From NCBI GenBank assembly GCA_000424365.1, contig AUJT01000013.1, positions 1 through 64,000 of the forward strand: a stretch of 64,000 nt of DNA, read 5' to 3'. The stretch comes from Lachnospiraceae bacterium NK4A144. GTDB taxonomy: Bacteria; Bacillota; Clostridia; Lachnospirales; Lachnospiraceae. The notes under the pieces were generated by a model. The model worked only from the letters and a program-made list of their open reading frames with translations, did not search any database and was not told the DNA's origin. This document shows, one piece after another, positions 27,756-35,487 of the stretch. Numbering within the stretch: position 1 is the stretch's first letter; every line of letters starts with the position of its first letter. Position numbers and translations under genes: made by a program.

Positions 27756-27899
27756 GTTACAGTTCACACGTAAACGGAGCATTTACTGCGGAGTTTACGA
27801 CAAAAAAACTGAATAGCCATTGGATTTTGCCCATCGCCACAGGCGATTTAATTTGCAAAATCCGTTACGTGAGCGAGCTAAGAGCGAGCGAACAGTACC
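27756..27899 (+). repeat. Family A element, copy A2 (about 144 bp)
   Basis: Begins GTTACAGTTCACACG and ends GCGAGCGAACAGTAC. Direct repeats TAAAATAC flank it (27748-27755 and 27900-27907; eight of nine bases match in the 9-bp frame). Internal stems as in A1. Confidence 0.83.
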
Positions 27900-28001
27900 T
27901 AAAATACATGTGATACAGGAAGATTATCCCTAACGAAAAACGAATGTGTATATTTAACAAACGGCTCTGTATACCGTATGTATTATACAAATTCATGATA
28001 C

Positions 28002-28023
28002 CACAAAAACGATCGTTTTTGTG
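28002..28023. repeat. Perfect 22-bp palindrome
   Basis: CACAAAAACGA is followed directly by its reverse complement. It sits about 170 bases upstream of the cyclophilin start. It could be an operator or a hairpin; function unknown. Confidence 0.5.
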
Positions 28024-28081
28024 CTATTTGAGCAAAGGTTAATAAATTATTCATGTATACACAATTTATAATTCCAAATCT

Positions 28082-28123
28082 GTTACTGTTCACTCGCTTA
28101 CAGCTCGCTCACGTAACGGATTT
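28082..28123 (-). repeat. Family A fragment A5
   Basis: Right-end piece only (GTTACTGTTCACTCGC ... CACGTAACGGATTT), reverse orientation, ending 6 bases before the -35 box of the cyclophilin promoter. Confidence 0.7.
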
Positions 28124-28129
28124 ACAAAA

Positions 28130-28158
28130 TTGTAAGATAAAGAGATAAATGTTATAAT
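28130..28158 (+). promoter_or_regulatory. Promoter of the cyclophilin gene
   Basis: TTGTAA (28130-28135), 17 bases, TATAAT (28153-28158) preceded by TGT (extended -10). Confidence 0.75.
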
Positions 28159-28193
28159 TTCGACTATAACGCTTATATGAAGAAAGGAATACT

Positions 28194-28727
28194 ATGTCTG
28201 ATAAGAAGAATCCTGTTGTAACCATTACAATGGAAAACGGAGATGTTATGAAGGCTGAGCTGTATCCGGAGATCGCGCCGAATACTGTAAACAACTTCAT
28301 CTCACTTATTAACCACAATTTCTATGATGGAGTTATCTTCCATCGCGTAATAAAGGGCTTTATGCTCCAGGGAGGAGATCCCGACGGAACAGGAATGGGC
28401 GGCCCGGGCTACTCTATCAAGGGTGAGTTTTCAAGCAACGGCTTTGAGAACAACCTTAAGCATGATGCCGGCGTTCTTTCAATGGCTCGTACAATGATCC
28501 CTGATTCTGCAGGAAGCCAGTTCTTTATCATGCACAAGAAGGCTCCGCACCTTGACGGCGAATATGCTGCATTCGGTAAGATCATCGAGGGAATGGATGT
28601 AGTAAATAAGATCGCTGAGACTGCTACAAGTTTTGACGATCGTCCGTACGAAGAGCAGAAGATCGAAACTATGACAGTTGAAACCTTCGGCGAAACATAT
28701 CCTGATCCGGAGATTATCGAAGACTAA
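28194..28727 (+). CDS. Cyclophilin-type peptidyl-prolyl isomerase
   Basis: Cytosolic foldase of 177 residues. It has the cyclophilin signature FHRVIKGFMLQGGDPDGTG with the catalytic arginine, then SAGSQFFIMHK and HLDGEYAAFGKI. There is no signal peptide or membrane anchor. AGAAAGGA lies upstream of the ATG. The gene is monocistronic, with its own extended -10 promoter and a terminator downstream. Confidence 0.94.
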   Translation: MSDKKNPVVTITMENGDVMKAELYPEIAPNTVNNFISLINHNFYDGVIFHRVIKGFMLQGGDPDGTGMGGPGYSIKGEFSSNGFENNLKHDAGVLSMARTMIPDSAGSQFFIMHKKAPHLDGEYAAFGKIIEGMDVVNKIAETATSFDDRPYEEQKIETMTVETFGETYPDPEIIED

Positions 28728-28751
28728 TATATTTAGTGTTTTTAATGTAAA

Positions 28752-28832
28752 CAAGTTACGCTAGGCTCGATAAGACCTCGCCAAGCGAACTTGCATAGCA
28801 CGCACTAAGCTCGAAAATACCTCGCTAAGTGC
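28752..28832 (+). repeat. Two tandem stem-loops (family C)
   Basis: CGCTAGGC/GCCAAGCG (28759-28787, extendable by CAAGTT/AACTTG) and GCACTAAGC/GCTAAGTGC (28802-28832) form two hairpins with similar loops (TCGATAAGACCTC and TCGAAAATACCTC), 44 bases apart. No other copy was seen in the window. Confidence 0.6.
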
Positions 28833-28847
28833 TCCGCATAAAAAGAG

Positions 28848-28909
28848 CTGTAAACCAGATCTGATATTCTCAGATCACCGGTTTACAGCCCTTTTTTTCT
28901 ATTATCAAA
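28848..28909. terminator. Bidirectional terminator after cyclophilin
   Basis: AGCTGTAAACC and GGTTTACAGC flank an inner stem GATCTGA/TCAGATC and are followed by a run of T. It separates the convergent cyclophilin and membrane-protein genes. Confidence 0.85.
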
Positions 28910-28914
28910 ACGTC

Positions 28915-29268
28915 TTACTTCAAAAATTTGTCCTGTGCGGCCTTTGTCTGCCATGCAAATACTACGCATGTTGCAAGGAGGATCGCTGTTATAGCGAGTC
29001 CTACAGTGGAATTAGTGATCCCAGTATAATCCATATACAGTGATGCAGCGCCAAGAAGCAGGAAAAGTGTTCCGCATATATAATATACCGGACTCATCTT
29101 TTTTATAAATCCCGGAACATCATGTGCAGCCATGATATTTATATCTTTTCCGATAAGACCTGTACCTGTGATGGTACCTGTACGGTTCATCGTCACTGCA
29201 CTATATAAGATATAAAGTCCGGCACAAACCTCGATAATGTCAAAAACCATGTTAAAACTATCACCCAT
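28915..29268 (-). CDS. Small membrane protein of unknown function
   Basis: A 117-residue protein with three hydrophobic segments (FDIIEVCAGLYILYSAV, MSPVYYICGTLFLLLGAASLY and GLAITAILLATCVVFAW). I do not recognise the family. It has its own transcription unit, convergent with the cyclophilin gene and divergent from cheY. GGAGG precedes the start. Confidence 0.6.
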   Translation of the reverse strand: MGDSFNMVFDIIEVCAGLYILYSAVTMNRTGTITGTGLIGKDINIMAAHDVPGFIKKMSPVYYICGTLFLLLGAASLYMDYTGITNSTVGLAITAILLATCVVFAWQTKAAQDKFLK

Positions 29269-29417
29269 AACAACTCCTCCAAGCCAAAATACACTGATCC
29301 AGCTTTTTTTATTTATTCGAATAACACTTTGTATATTGTATCATAAAGTACAATGCACTTCTATCAAAACAATCAATATTTTATACATTTTGTACTGATT
29401 ACAGACCAATAGGCGCA

Positions 29418-29446
29418 TTGAAATCAGCAATTTTTTCATTTATACT
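29418..29446 (+). promoter_or_regulatory. Promoter of the cheY/cheX-like pair
   Basis: TTGAAA (29418-29423), 17 bases, TATACT (29441-29446): near-consensus sigma-A promoter, giving a leader of about 80 bases. Confidence 0.8.
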
Positions 29447-29532
29447 TTGAAGTGGAAAATCATAATAATGATGTAAAAAGCACTATTTTACCCTTACATC
29501 ACAAAATTTTGACTAATCAGGGGGAAACGCTG

Positions 29533-29916
29533 ATGGGCTTCGAAAATCTGAAGGTTTTGATCTGTGATGATTCTCTTCTTGCCAGAAAAAATCTCCGTGA
29601 CGGATTAAAGGTTCTGGGTTGTACCAATATCACCGAGGTTTATGATGGTAAGGCTGCTGTCGACCAATATAAGGGATCGTCTTTTGATGTGGTCTTTCTC
29701 GATATCGTTATGCCGGTAATGGATGGAATAACTGCCGCCCGCGAAATCTGCGCAGCAGATCCAAACGCATATATTGTAATGGTTTCCTCCGTCGGTACAC
29801 AGGTTCATTTACGAGAAGCAATTAAAGCCGGTGCAAGAGATTTCCTGCAAAAGCCTGCTACTCCGGAGCAGATACGCACTGCTCTTGAACATGTGACCGG
29901 GGGTGAAGATGAATGA
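29533..29916 (+). CDS. Stand-alone CheY-like response regulator
   Basis: A 127-residue single receiver domain: acidic CDD (11-13), phosphorylation site Asp57 (FLDIVMPVMDG) and Lys107 (LQKPAT). There is no output domain, so it must act by protein contact. I set the start at 29533 because GGGGGA lies 8-9 bases upstream; an upstream in-frame ATG lacks a site. Its stop overlaps the next gene by 4 bases, which carries a CheX-like domain. Confidence 0.9.
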   Translation: MGFENLKVLICDDSLLARKNLRDGLKVLGCTNITEVYDGKAAVDQYKGSSFDVVFLDIVMPVMDGITAAREICAADPNAYIVMVSSVGTQVHLREAIKAGARDFLQKPATPEQIRTALEHVTGGEDE

Positions 29917-30359
29917 CAAAGCAAAGCCTTTATGTGGCTGAGCTGGTCTTTAATCTAAATCGTTTTGTGGATGAAAGGATCCGTTCCCGCCCCACAACGA
30001 TTCTGGACCGGATACCAGATCAGTGTTTTATAGGTCAGACCATAACAGGCGACTATCAGGCGATCACCGGTATTTATGCCGAAAAGGATGTCCTGACTAC
30101 TTTTGCTGTCAAGTATTCAAAGATCGAATTAGAGAAATATGACAGTATTGTTCCGGAACTGGCAGCCGACTTTATGAATCTTCATAACGGTCTGTTTCTG
30201 GTCAATTTATCCGATTCAGAGCATATCGAGTCAAGTCTCCTGCCTCCGATGATGGATCCGGACAAAAATATTTCTGCTCCAGACCACGATCCGCAGACAG
30301 TTTATCAGATGCCTGTTGAATTTGACTTTGGTGTTGTTAACTTTATATTGGCAGAATAA
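29913..30359 (+). CDS. CheX-like protein, possible CheY phosphatase
   Basis: A 148-residue protein with the overall pattern of the CheC/CheX/FliY fold. The catalytic motif of that family is an acidic residue followed by ExxN; here ELAADFMNLHNG reads as DxxN in that place, a conservative change. Translation is coupled to the receiver gene (ATGA overlap), so a phosphatase or binding partner of that receiver is a sensible inference. Function is not certain because the motif is altered and similarity is weak. Confidence 0.62.
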   Translation: MTKQSLYVAELVFNLNRFVDERIRSRPTTILDRIPDQCFIGQTITGDYQAITGIYAEKDVLTTFAVKYSKIELEKYDSIVPELAADFMNLHNGLFLVNLSDSEHIESSLLPPMMDPDKNISAPDHDPQTVYQMPVEFDFGVVNFILAE

Positions 30360-30396
30360 AAGCTGTGTGGAAATTTTTCCACACAGCTTTTTAGAT
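30360..30396 (+). terminator. Terminator after the cheX-like gene
   Basis: AGCTGTGTGGAAA pairs perfectly with TTTCCACACAGCT and is followed by TTTT. Confidence 0.88.
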
Positions 30397-30435
30397 GCTA
30401 TATTCGCGGATGATCCGGCAAAGTCGGGTGCGATA

Positions 30436-31926
30436 TTATTTTTTAAGATACTCTTCTACTACATTCTGCATCTCATTTATCTCGCAGGTAGTCTTGTGAA
30501 GAATGTCTGCGTTGCGGATCTCTTCGATAGCGTTAGGGATCTCAACGTTTCCGATCTTTGAAAGCTCATCAGCAAGCTCGAAGTCATCTTCTACAGATGC
30601 ATACTTCTGATCAACAGCAGTCATAACGCTCTTTGTGAACTTGAACGGGCTTGCTGTAGAAGCAATGACTGTAGGAGTCTCATCGCCTGTCTCCTTAACA
30701 TACTGATCATATGCGCTTCCTGCAACTGCAGTATGTGTGTCGATGATATAGCCTGTATTTCCATATAATTCATGGATCTTTTCAGCTGTCTGAGCCTCAG
30801 ATGCATAGAAACCACAGAAATCGTTGAGGTTTTCCTTCATTTCATCAGTGATCTCATACTTACCGGTCTCACGAAGGCTCTCCATGAATGCACGGTTCTT
30901 CTCAGGATCGTTTCCTGCAATGTGGTAGATCAGACGCTCAAGATTGCTTGAGATCAGGATATCCATGGAAGGTGATGTAGTAAGGATAAACTGTCTGTTT
31001 CTATCATAGGTACCTGTCTTAAAGAAATCAAAAAGTACCTTATTTTCATTTGATGCACAGATAAGCTTATTGATCGGAAGACCCATATTCTTTGCATAGT
31101 AAGCTGCAAGGATGTTACCGAAGTTTCCTGTCGGAACTACTACATTGATCTTCTCTCCGTCCTTAATACGCTCATTCTCAAGGAGTCTGGTATATGCATA
31201 TACATAATAAACGATCTGTGGAACCAGACGTCCGATATTGATGGAGTTCGCAGATGAGAACTGGAAGCCTTCCTTACCGATAGCATCGTTAAGTTCTCTG
31301 TTTGCAAACATCTTCTTTACGTTTGTCTGGCAGTCATCGAAATTACCATTAACTCCGACAACCATTGTGTTTTTACCCTTTTCAGTAACCATCTGAAGCT
31401 TCTGAACAGGGCTTACTCCATCCTTCGGATAGAAAACGATGATCCTTGTGCCCTCTACATCTGCGAAACCTGCAAGTGCAGCCTTGCCTGTGTCACCGCT
31501 GGTAGCTGTCAGGATAACTATATCGTTTGTGATCTTATTTTTCTTTGCGGAAGTGATCATCAGATGCGGAAGGATCGAAAGAGCCATATCCTTAAACGCG
31601 ATAGTCTTTCCATGGAAAAGCTCAAGATAATAAGCCCCATCTGCCTCTGTAAGCGGAGCGATCTCTTCTGTGTCAAATTTTTCATCATATGCACTGTTGA
31701 TGCAATGCTTTAACTCTTCCTCTGTGAAATCAGTCAGGAACTCTTTCATGACAGCATATGCTACGCCACGATAGTCCATCTCACTAAGTTCCTTTAATGA
31801 ATACTGAAGTGAAGGGATCTTTTCGGGAACAAAAAGTCCGCCATCATCACAAAGTCCCTTAAGAATTGCTTCAGATGCTTTTACACGGGTTTCAGAATTT
31901 CTGGTACTGCGATAAAAAAGATCCAT
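30436..31926 (-). CDS. thrC: Threonine synthase
   Basis: PLP enzyme that converts phosphohomoserine to threonine. The protein has the PLP-lysine motif in HGKTIAFKDMALS, the substrate motif TATSGDTGKAAL and GNFGNILAAYYAK. About 496 residues, the longer ThrC type with an N-terminal domain. I place the start at 31926 (MDLFYRST) because GAGG lies at suitable spacing; an ATG four codons earlier is possible. Its own promoter lies about 70 bases upstream. Confidence 0.95.
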   Translation of the reverse strand: MDLFYRSTRNSETRVKASEAILKGLCDDGGLFVPEKIPSLQYSLKELSEMDYRGVAYAVMKEFLTDFTEEELKHCINSAYDEKFDTEEIAPLTEADGAYYLELFHGKTIAFKDMALSILPHLMITSAKKNKITNDIVILTATSGDTGKAALAGFADVEGTRIIVFYPKDGVSPVQKLQMVTEKGKNTMVVGVNGNFDDCQTNVKKMFANRELNDAIGKEGFQFSSANSINIGRLVPQIVYYVYAYTRLLENERIKDGEKINVVVPTGNFGNILAAYYAKNMGLPINKLICASNENKVLFDFFKTGTYDRNRQFILTTSPSMDILISSNLERLIYHIAGNDPEKNRAFMESLRETGKYEITDEMKENLNDFCGFYASEAQTAEKIHELYGNTGYIIDTHTAVAGSAYDQYVKETGDETPTVIASTASPFKFTKSVMTAVDQKYASVEDDFELADELSKIGNVEIPNAIEEIRNADILHKTTCEINEMQNVVEEYLKK

Positions 31927-31998
31927 TAATTTCCTCATTTCTCAGAGTTTGTCTCTGTACTGCCTGCGTTGTAATACTTTAACGCGATGATGTGACTC

Positions 31999-32027
31999 AT
32001 TATAGCACACGACTTTTTAAACCACAA
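31999..32027 (-). promoter_or_regulatory. Promoter of thrC
   Basis: TTGTGG (32022-32027), 17 bases, TATAAT (31999-32004) on the minus strand. A family B repeat end lies 6 bases upstream of the -35 box. Confidence 0.75.
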
Positions 32028-32033
32028 TATAAA

Positions 32034-32057
32034 GATGTCAGGGTCAAAAGTAAATTT
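32034..32057 (+). repeat. Family B solo end, copy B2
   Basis: GATGTCAGGGTCAAAAG (32034-32050) continues into TAAATTT, matching the inner sequence next to the right end of B1. No partner end is visible within 200 bases, so it is a truncated element. Confidence 0.7.
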
Positions 32058-32069
32058 CTTCGTAAGTAA

Positions 32070-32102
32070 AAAAGACCGCTGTTCTTTCAAACAACGGTCT
32101 CC
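32070..32102 (-). terminator. Terminator after the SleB-like gene
   Basis: AGACCG/CGGTCT stem (32073-32100 with inner TTGTT/AACAG) followed by TTTTTT on the minus strand. Confidence 0.75.
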
Positions 32103-32129
32103 ATGTGAGGGGTATTATTAACACACTTT

Positions 32130-32867
32130 TTATACAAAAAAACTGTGACTACCTACTGTCTTTACTAATGTCTTATTTCCCCATGATGAACCACGGTGGA
32201 AATAAAGCGCTCCATTAGAAAGATCTGTTCCTGCAATAGCACTCTTTACCGCATTTACAGTATCCGCATTTGGAACTGCTGATGCAAAACTACCATTGCT
32301 TATCGGTCCAAACTGTCCGGGACTTGCAAGTACCGCTGAAATGGAATTTGCAAAATGCGGACTTCTCACTCTATTCAATACGACATTAGCAACCATGATC
32401 TTGCCATCTGTCGGTTCATGTCCGGCCTCTGCCTGAACGATCTTGCAAAGTGAATTAAAGTCATCTGTAGACATACCCGATGCTGAAAGTGAATCCTCAA
32501 AAGCCTTCTGCAGTTCTTCCTGCTTCTTAGCTTCTTCCTCAGCCTTTACTCTTGCTTCCTCTTCTGCCTTTTTACGCTCTGCCTCTGCCTTGATCTCCGC
32601 AGCCTTTGCCTCAGCCTCTGCCTTAGCTCTCGCTACTTCTTCCTCAGCAGCTTTTCTCTGCTCCTCTGCATCTGCCTGCGCCTTTGCAACAGCCTGCTGT
32701 GCTTCCTCAAGTGCTGCGGCCTGTGCATCTTCTACGGCATTTACAGTATTTTCTGTCGGAATTTCCTCAGCATGTGCTGTGACTCCTACAGTCGAAAGTG
32801 AAAGTGCCAGCGCCAGACAACCGCCAAATACTCTGGTTGCATAGTGTTTCTGTTTCAGTAAGCTCAT
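32130..32867 (-). CDS. Secreted SleB-type cell-wall hydrolase
   Basis: A 245-residue exported protein. A signal peptide ends near AHA (residue 33). A long Ala/Glu/Lys-rich coiled coil (about 45-125) follows and then a Hydrolase_2 (SleB/CwlJ) domain: FNSLCKIVQAEAGHEP, VANVVLNRVRSPHF, with the probable catalytic glutamate in VQAEAGHE. In spore-formers this domain cuts spore cortex, but many members act in vegetative cells; here there is no spore-specific evidence. AAGGAG precedes the ATG. Confidence 0.88.
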   Translation of the reverse strand: MSLLKQKHYATRVFGGCLALALSLSTVGVTAHAEEIPTENTVNAVEDAQAAALEEAQQAVAKAQADAEEQRKAAEEEVARAKAEAEAKAAEIKAEAERKKAEEEARVKAEEEAKKQEELQKAFEDSLSASGMSTDDFNSLCKIVQAEAGHEPTDGKIMVANVVLNRVRSPHFANSISAVLASPGQFGPISNGSFASAVPNADTVNAVKSAIAGTDLSNGALYFHRGSSWGNKTLVKTVGSHSFFV

Positions 32868-32963
32868 ATAACTCCTTCTGTGCTTGTTACTAATCCCCCG
32901 TCGATCTCTCCCAATTGAATCGATTATGTATTCAAAACATCAAGAATTTTGACTACAAGCGAT

Positions 32964-32992
32964 AGTATAACATTATTTTTTCAATTTGTTAA
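32964..32992 (-). promoter_or_regulatory. Promoter of the SleB-like gene
   Basis: TTAACA (32987-32992), 17 bases, TATACT (32964-32969) preceded by TGT on the minus strand. Confidence 0.7.
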
Positions 32993-33060
32993 GGAAATGT
33001 TACATTTAGATTTCATTTTGTAACTATGTATCAATACAATTTATTTCATTTTGTTAATAT

Positions 33061-33089
33061 TTGTTTTATTCTCACAGATTTGTTATACT
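33061..33089 (+). promoter_or_regulatory. Candidate promoter of the AP2-domain gene
   Basis: TTGTTT (33061-33066), 17 bases, TATACT (33084-33089) preceded by TGT. It would give a leader of about 190 bases, AT-rich and with no feature I recognise. The gap 32868-33287 holds only these divergent promoters. Confidence 0.55.
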
Positions 33090-33287
33090 TTTATGTGTTA
33101 GAATTTTTGTGTATATGTACCAAAAATTGATTACAATTTACAAAAATTTGGGTTCCGCACTCCACTAATGCCCCATTTTTTCATACTTTTTTGGGATTTC
33201 ATCATTTCGAAATTTTAAACAAAGATAATGATTATTAACCAATAAACGCCCTGTTATCAGCATTTTCGCAGGAAAAGAGGCCTAATC

Positions 33288-34103
33288 ATGAAAAATATGA
33301 CAGGAATTTCAAAATCTGTTAAGAAAGATGGAACAATTTATTACCGGGCTTCTCTGACCTATAAAGGAAAACACATCAGTCTCGGAAGCAGTACGTCTGC
33401 TGAGACTGCGCACCAGATGTATAAAGACGGAACCGATATTTTAGAGAAAAATCTGCATATCGCAGACTATTCATCAAAATCTGCTCTGCCTTTCGATAAA
33501 TGGATTTCTCTTATTAATATGAGAGATAATAAGGTTTACCTTAAAAATCCGATCTATATGCACGCCAGTTTCTTTTCCTACTACCTTTCACCATCTGTAG
33601 AGCTGAAATTTGACATAGATGATCTTTTCTTTTATTCCGAGCACCGGATACAGGAACGTGGTGGTCATCTTTTCTGTGAAAATTACGGAACACAGGTCTC
33701 TTTGCGCTCGAGATACGGTATCCATCCATTTTCGGTAAAAGGACGCGATTACCGGTTCCTTAATGGTGACGATACTGATTTTAGATATGAGAATATAGAA
33801 GTAATCAATCACTATATGGGTGTTGAAAAAATACGTGTGAGATACCAGACGAGATGGCAGGCTTCTATTAATGTTCGCGGAGTTATGCGACTCGGTGTCT
33901 ACGAGACTGAGGAAGAAGCTGCGATCGCTTTTAATAAAGCGCTTGATATGCTGGAGAGTATAGGGCAAAAAAAGACCGGGCTCATGCCAAATTACATTGA
34001 CAATATGCCCGGTAGTAAATATGCAGATATTTATACGGAACTGAAACTTTCCGAACGTTTTACTTCTTATATAGATGAAGTCAAGGGCCAAGAGAAATCT
34101 TGA
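33288..34103 (+). CDS. AP2-domain protein with degenerate HNH-like core
   Basis: A 271-residue protein. An AP2-like domain at the N terminus (GISKSVKKDGTIYYRASLTYKGKH, about 5-55) is paired with a second at the C terminus (VEKIRVRYQTRWQASINVRGVMRLGVYETEEEAA). Between them GRDYRFLNGDDTDFRYENIEVI resembles the HNH homing-endonuclease core (DHINGD...DNR..NL) but the key histidine is Arg. AP2 domains in bacteria often sit on homing endonucleases. Loss of the histidine suggests a DNA-binding regulator rather than a nuclease; this is inference. The gene stands alone. Confidence 0.72.
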   Translation: MKNMTGISKSVKKDGTIYYRASLTYKGKHISLGSSTSAETAHQMYKDGTDILEKNLHIADYSSKSALPFDKWISLINMRDNKVYLKNPIYMHASFFSYYLSPSVELKFDIDDLFFYSEHRIQERGGHLFCENYGTQVSLRSRYGIHPFSVKGRDYRFLNGDDTDFRYENIEVINHYMGVEKIRVRYQTRWQASINVRGVMRLGVYETEEEAAIAFNKALDMLESIGQKKTGLMPNYIDNMPGSKYADIYTELKLSERFTSYIDEVKGQEKS

Positions 34104-34108
34104 CCCTT
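34083..34108. terminator. Inverted repeat between convergent AP2 and GH25-like genes
   Basis: AAGGGCCAAGA and TCTTGACCCTT (10 of 11 paired) with a GAAA loop overlap the end of the AP2 gene. There is no clear T run, so termination is likely but weak. Confidence 0.5.
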
Positions 34109-34117
34109 GTCATTACG

Positions 34118-35344
34118 CTATCTCACCGTATAATCCACAAACGAGATATCCAGATTAACATTTCCGTCTATGCCGTCGACCTGACCTTTATGTGTGTACT
34201 GCCACATATTGTAACGATATGGGAATACCGAAACAGGATCTGTGTCAAACAGCCACCAGTCGTAATCCTGTATCAGGTTCATGTCCATATGTTCAACAAA
34301 TTGTTTCTTTGTTGCGCCGATCATGGGCGTATATCCATAAAGAGTTATGGTATCACAGAAAGCCTTTGCGATCGTTGCGAGTTCTGATTTTGACAGATCC
34401 TCTGTACGATACTTATCGTCAGCCACTTCCTCCGAAACAAAAACTATCGGATAGTCTACGGGGTGTCCCTGGATCGCAGCGATCACATAATTCGCCTCTT
34501 CTACGGCTTCTATAGGCGTGATCGCCATGGAATAAAAGTACACGCCTGTACGTATCCCATTAGATGAGCAGCCGTTAAGATTATTCTGAAACTCTTCATC
34601 TACAACCACTCTTCCAGATCCGTAACCTCTGGAACCCATTCGCAGCATGGCAAAGTCCACTCCGGCATCCGCAACTTTTTCCCAATCGATCTTTTTCTGA
34701 TACATGGAAACATCTATTCCGCGGAAGGAAGTCTTCTTCCCGTTCAGAGCATAATCAACCCACACTCCGTCACGTACAAACGCTTCTTCATAGCGCTCAT
34801 TTTTCTTTATGGTAGGATCAACAGAAGCAAACCAGGTCTTACCCTCTATAAGCTCATTTACATCAAAAACATTGCCTGATATTGTTTTTCTCTCTTTTGC
34901 CTGAGCTGAGTTTTCCAGATCTGATCCATTATCGGACACAGTCTTGTTTTCAGATACAGTCTCTTCTTTTTCTTCCGGCTTATCAGGTATTTCTTCTTCC
35001 TGTATCCTGTCGTCTTTTGTATTTCCGGCGTCCGCTCCGGGCAGCACTGTTGATTCCTGCTCCGGTTCATCGTACATATGCCAGAAATTCAGCTGATCAC
35101 TGGTTCGTTTCGTGCTGTTACTCAGCTGATTTAACGAGCGTGTTTCCGATACATCAGCCTCCCTTGGCTCTGCCTCTGCTGTCGTCTGCTGTACCACGAC
35201 CCGCGCCGGCTTTTTATTTGCGTAAAGCGTCAGCAGCAATACGAGAAATACCGCAACAACTGCCACTCCGCATCCAAGCACAAACCTCATCCTGGTCTTC
35301 AGGTTATCCGCAAACTGCTCATCGTCCCCTCGAAGCATTGACAT
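34118..35344 (-). CDS. Membrane-anchored GH25 muramidase-like protein
   Basis: A 408-residue protein with one N-terminal transmembrane helix (about 21-40), a long acidic Ser/Thr/Glu-rich linker (about 50-155) and a GH25 lysozyme-like domain starting FRGIDVSMYQKKIDW (about 208). Asp211 matches one catalytic aspartate. The family's D-x-E motif is VSE here (303-305), so the second catalytic aspartate is replaced by Val while Glu305 remains. It may be weak, inactive or a binding module. AGGGGGA precedes the ATG. It faces the AP2 gene. Confidence 0.8.
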   Translation of the reverse strand: MSMLRGDDEQFADNLKTRMRFVLGCGVAVVAVFLVLLLTLYANKKPARVVVQQTTAEAEPREADVSETRSLNQLSNSTKRTSDQLNFWHMYDEPEQESTVLPGADAGNTKDDRIQEEEIPDKPEEKEETVSENKTVSDNGSDLENSAQAKERKTISGNVFDVNELIEGKTWFASVDPTIKKNERYEEAFVRDGVWVDYALNGKKTSFRGIDVSMYQKKIDWEKVADAGVDFAMLRMGSRGYGSGRVVVDEEFQNNLNGCSSNGIRTGVYFYSMAITPIEAVEEANYVIAAIQGHPVDYPIVFVSEEVADDKYRTEDLSKSELATIAKAFCDTITLYGYTPMIGATKKQFVEHMDMNLIQDYDWWLFDTDPVSVFPYRYNMWQYTHKGQVDGIDGNVNLDISFVDYTVR

Positions 35345-35374
35345 ATTTTATTCCCCCTGATCGATCACCTGATT

Positions 35375-35487
35375 GTTACTGTTCACTCGCTTTCAGCTCG
35401 CTCACATAACGGATTTTGCAAATTAAATCGACTTCGTCGATGTGCAAAATCCAATGGCTATTCAACATTCTTCGTCGTAAACTATAA
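35375..35487 (-). repeat. Family A element, internally deleted copy A4 (113 bp)
   Basis: Contains the right and middle stems (GTTACTGTTCACTCGC, GGATTTTGC/GCAAAATCC) but lacks about 32 bases at the left end. CACCTGATT (35366-35374) and CACCTGGTT (35488-35496) flank it with 8 of 9 identical bases. Its edge provides the last residue and stop codon of apbE. Confidence 0.78.

Larger units (their letters stand above)
27574..28129. other. Repeat-rich intergenic region between citrate synthase and cyclophilin
   Basis: Contains family A copy A2 (27756-27899), fragment A5 (28082-28123), an inverted pair ATACGGTATATACAG (27731-27745) and CTGTATACCGTAT (27967-27979) on either side of A2, and a perfect 22-bp palindrome at 28002-28023 (half CACAAAAACGA). 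No gene is visible. Confidence 0.6.

Noticed and set aside
29489-29505. Possible family B end near the cheY leader (ACCCTTACATC)
   Set aside because: Only about 11 bases resemble the end and no inverted partner is nearby, so chance is a sufficient explanation.
32443-32844. 133-codon plus-strand frame opposite the SleB-like gene
   Set aside because: Low-complexity Ala/Ser/Cys product caused by reading the coiled coil backwards.
34083-34108. Inverted repeat containing TTGACCCTT as a family B copy
   Set aside because: The sequence diverges from the 17-bp end after nine bases and behaves as a simple hairpin between convergent genes.
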